A stretch of 14,236 nucleotides of DNA, from the NCBI GenBank assembly GCA_041581135.1, contig JBFGCM010000094.1, positions 1 to 14,236 of the forward strand, in the 5' to 3' direction. The notes beneath the pieces are model-generated. The model was not told the DNA's origin. It saw nothing but the letters and a program-made list of their open reading frames with translations, and did not search any database. This document shows positions 13,757-14,236 of this stretch, piece after piece. The stretch is from JBFGCM01 sp041581135. Lineage in GTDB: Bacteria > Actinomycetota > Acidimicrobiia > Spongiisociales > UBA5794. The number at the start of each line of letters is the position of its first letter. Positions within the stretch are counted from its first letter, which is position 1. The translations under genes were made by a program, and so were the position numbers.

Positions 13757-14236
13757 ATGCGACGTCTCTTGACCGCGCTAGCTGTGTTGAGCCTATTGAC
13801 GGCGACGTTGGCCACAGCATCGGCGGCCGCCGCAGGATTTGAGCGCGGCGTCGTCCTCAACGTCGACGGAGTGGACTACTACTTGGCGGGTGCTCCGGAC
13901 GGCCCAAGCGGGGCGACCGACATCCCCGGCCATTCGTGGGTCGTGGCAGGACCCGACCAGCTCGTCGGCAAACACTACAACACGGGACCATTCGGCGCCC
14001 CGCAATGGTGGTCATCGGATGCCCCCGACGGCGAGTTGCTCTACATGGTTCACGGGGTGATCGACGCCTGGTCGATCGAGCTCGCCGAGGAATACGCTGC
14101 GCGGGCCTACGTCCACTATCACGAGCTGGTGTCCGTCGCTGACGGATCACTCCACCCGACCAAGGTGGTATGGCTGCGCCACCACGCCAGAACCAGCTTC
14201 ACGCTGGACGGAGGACCCCGCCCCGACCTGGCTCAC
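13757..14236 (+). CDS. secreted protein of unknown function (3' end outside window)
   Basis: ATG 13757 has a strong AGGAGG site at 13746-13751 and begins 160 open codons that continue past the window end. The first 26 residues form a clear Sec signal peptide (MRRLLTALAVLSLLTATLAT, then an alanine-rich cleavage region). The mature part has no domain I can name. It is rich in aromatic and histidine residues, with distinctive segments such as GKHYNTGPFGAPQWWSSDAP (about 75-94), AYVHYHELVSV and VVWLRHHARTSFTLDGGP. I have a vague memory of similar uncharacterised exported proteins, but I cannot confirm it. The clustered histidines (HYH, RHH) could bind metal, but this is speculation. It may share a transcript with the short ORF just upstream. 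Confidence 0.8.
   Translation, partial: MRRLLTALAVLSLLTATLATASAAAAGFERGVVLNVDGVDYYLAGAPDGPSGATDIPGHSWVVAGPDQLVGKHYNTGPFGAPQWWSSDAPDGELLYMVHGVIDAWSIELAEEYAARAYVHYHELVSVADGSLHPTKVVWLRHHARTSFTLDGGPRPDLAH

Noticed and set aside
1..14236. CRISPR arrays, tRNA or rRNA genes, classic riboswitches
   Set aside because: No regularly spaced repeats, cloverleaf-like blocks or known aptamer cores were visible on either strand.

Overview
This is a high-G+C window, most likely from an actinobacterium (Actinomycetota). I base that on the GC-rich third codon positions, GTG starts, a mycothiol-dependent maleylpyruvate isomerase-type protein, and a regulator that appears to be transcribed without a leader. The exact lineage cannot be fixed by eye; an Acidimicrobiia-like organism is a guess.

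Positions 1-5652 hold a tightly packed plus-strand operon: the 3' end of a DAO-family FAD oxidoreductase, then soxB, soxD, soxA and soxG, the beta, delta, alpha and gamma subunits of heterotetrameric sarcosine oxidase. Short gaps and stop/start overlaps link the sox genes. The enzyme oxidatively demethylates sarcosine to glycine and passes the one-carbon unit to tetrahydrofolate. A hairpin at 5738-5765 probably ends the operon.

Positions 5653-7010 are a decayed stretch. It contains the C-terminal quarter of a Mg2+-type P-type ATPase (MgtA/MgtB-like) that has lost its catalytic domains and start. Positions 7011-7685 encode an intact MDMPI/DinB-fold protein. GC-rich inverted repeats at 7734-7812 separate it from a convergent Crp/Fnr-family regulator (7834-8499, minus).

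Positions 8500-8609 form a compact divergent control region between the regulator and a secreted HAF-repeat/FN3/Ig-like protein (8610-10337). A perfect 14-bp palindrome of the GTGA-N6-TCAC class lies exactly 41.5 bp upstream of the predicted start of the secreted-protein transcript. It also lies upstream of a predicted leaderless promoter for the regulator. The regulator's recognition helix carries the R-E-x-x-x-R pattern expected to read GTGA. Together these form a small, testable regulatory circuit.

Positions 10567-13062 (minus) encode an 831-residue dimethylglycine/sarcosine dehydrogenase-type flavoenzyme with a C-terminal folate-binding GcvT module, so the window carries a second, unlinked N-methylglycine-oxidising enzyme. 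Its open reading frame runs upstream without a stop into a broken tyrosine recombinase (about 13154-13488), so a naive ORF call fuses integrase residues onto the flavoenzyme. I place the real start at GTG 13062.

Positions 13571-14236 hold a short secreted-type ORF that may be a remnant, followed by the 5' part of a secreted protein of unknown function that runs off the window. I saw no tRNA, rRNA, CRISPR array or riboswitch.
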